From contig JASXTE010000001.1 of the NCBI GenBank assembly GCA_030280995.1, positions 534,501 to 598,500 of the forward strand: 64,000 nt of DNA. The letters are read 5' to 3'. Within the stretch, counting starts at the first letter, position 1. Every line of letters starts with the position of its first letter. The stretch is from Hemileia vastatrix. Its lineage: Eukaryota > Basidiomycota > Pucciniomycetes > Pucciniales > Zaghouaniaceae. This document shows positions 62,885 through 64,000 of this stretch, piece after piece. The notes below the pieces were generated by a model. The model saw nothing but the letters and a program-made list of their open reading frames with translations, was not told the origin of the DNA and did no database searches. Both the position numbers and the translations under genes were made by a program.

Positions 62885-64000
62885 ATTAAATGTTTGAGTT
62901 GAAATAACATGATTCAGAGTCTAAGAGGGGCAATAATGCTCTAACAACATGATCGCTGCATTAAACCTCAATCATTTTATTTTATACTAATCACACACTA
63001 GACAATTATTTGTTATAAAATGAAGATACTTTGACATACATTAATATATTTATAATCCAAAAATTTTAAACCTCCTATTTGGTAACAAAAAAAACAAGAA
63101 CCAAACTTTAATTAAAACTCAAATGAAATTTAATACTTTTAAGTTAAAATTACATGAATGAGTGACTAAGAGATGCAATAATGCTCTAACAGCATGCTTG
63201 ATGAATAAGTCATCAATCAAATAACATTTACTATTCCCACAACTTGAAGAGAAAAATTACAAAAAAAAATCCACATACTTTTGTTAATAGTGCAGTTGTT
63301 GTGTACAGAAAAAAATCTGTAATACAAAAATAAAATTAACATAAAAATTATCAGTACAAACACTCACTATATCTAAACAATCTCTTGTCTAAATATTTTT
63401 TGATTGAATGACTATGAGAAAAAATATTAAATTCACAACACTATTGCTGCATAAGTCATCAATCATGTAATATATTACCCCAAATTACAAAATTTAATGT
63501 GAAGAGAACCTAAGATTACTTACATAATTTTTTTAAAACGTATATTTGCCACAACTTGAACTGAACCTACATTAAACAAATGCCATACAAAATTCATAAT
63601 GTTGGTAAAAATATCCATTATTTTATGAAAATCTGTCTGGTAAAAATTACATGATTGAGGGTACTAAGAGGGGCAATAATGCTCTAACAACATGCTTTCT
63701 GCATTAGCCCTCAATCAGGTAATATTTTCCCATTTTGAAACTTATAAAGCAATATTTTTAAAATTTATAACCATTTACATACCTTTTATACTGTTCATCT
63801 TCTGTTCCCAAATAAGAGCATGTAAAAGAGAATTCAAAAAAATTTAGCAAAATCTTTTATTTATTTAGAACATTTTTTCATATATACTACTTGATTGAGT
63901 TACTAAAAGGGGCAATAATGCTCTAACAACATGCTCACTGAATTAGAGCTCAATCATGTAATAATACAAAAAATTTTAAAGAATTTTCTTTGATGGAAAA
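62885..64000. repeat. Satellite with ~245-bp period containing a palindromic core
   Basis: Five units carry a core CTAAGAGGGGCAATAATGCT with starts at about 62921, 63165, 63410, 63664 and 63902 (spacings 244, 245, 254, 238). The third is the most diverged. The core is enclosed by TACATGATTGAG-like and CTCAATCATGTA-like arms, so about 75-80 bp of each unit can fold back, with two smaller hairpins inside. The remaining ~165 bp of each unit is AT-rich and poorly conserved. The array runs off the window end. Confidence 0.85.

Noticed and set aside
63650..63730. tRNA-like cloverleaf in the satellite core
   Set aside because: It has a closing stem and two hairpins of about the right length, but no T-loop consensus, no B-box and no constant anticodon-loop features.

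Overview
The window is AT-rich, intron-containing fungal DNA made almost wholly of transposable elements. I infer a basidiomycete with a large, repeat-swollen genome, probably a rust (Pucciniales). The reasons are the Ty3/gypsy gag-pol types, GAL4-type Zn2Cys6 clusters, short GTAAGT...TAG introns and a TET-like 2OG-Fe(II) oxygenase remnant of the kind expanded in basidiomycetes. This placement rests on recall of families and no search was run. I see no complete cellular gene, rRNA or tRNA.

Layout. 1-1424: a candidate solo LTR and a truncated LTR of gypsy family C. 1425-3840: a decayed LINE (RT plus RNase H). About 4.2-30.4 kb: a decayed Ty1/copia element, cut apart by two gypsy insertions. 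The first is B' (8282-17381, family B, sense on the minus strand). The second is C (17521-30234, sense plus), whose integrase is in turn split by a solo LTR of its own family (24361-25574). The two halves of the copia RNase H flank C. 30.4-31.3 kb: an unrecognised gene remnant. 31.9-33.4 kb and 56.4-56.7 kb: two halves of one SNF2-type helicase pseudogene (minus), split by gypsy element A (33387-56418, sense plus, 1.49-kb LTRs). A's 3' LTR is split by gypsy element B (42600-55671, sense minus, ACGT target duplication), and A's RT is split by a 260-bp CACTA-like MITE (38992-39251, ATA target duplication). 58.2-60.3 kb: a large inverted array of about 82-bp units that are themselves palindromic. 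61.7-62.5 kb: TET-like oxygenase remnant. 62.9 kb to the end: a satellite with a period near 245 bp.

The most interesting observation is that gypsy families B and C, besides gag-PR-RT-RNH-IN, each carry two genes on the antisense strand between pol and the 3' LTR. Each of these genes has a cysteine cluster of the C-x2-C-x6-C...C-x2-C-x6-C (GAL4-type) pattern or a derivative of it. Antisense gene 1 starts just inside the 3' LTR. Antisense gene 2 of family B has an intron conserved between two copies, which shows it was a real spliced gene on that strand. The same elements carry a dispersed motif of about 22 bp and repeated hairpin modules with a compensated stem change. Together these suggest retrotransposons that encode their own DNA-binding proteins from an antisense transcript and also carry candidate target sites; the binding is speculation.

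Element B is the best preserved copy (gag, PR and RT frames open, LTRs nearly identical); A, C and B' are broken by stops, frameshifts and nested insertions.
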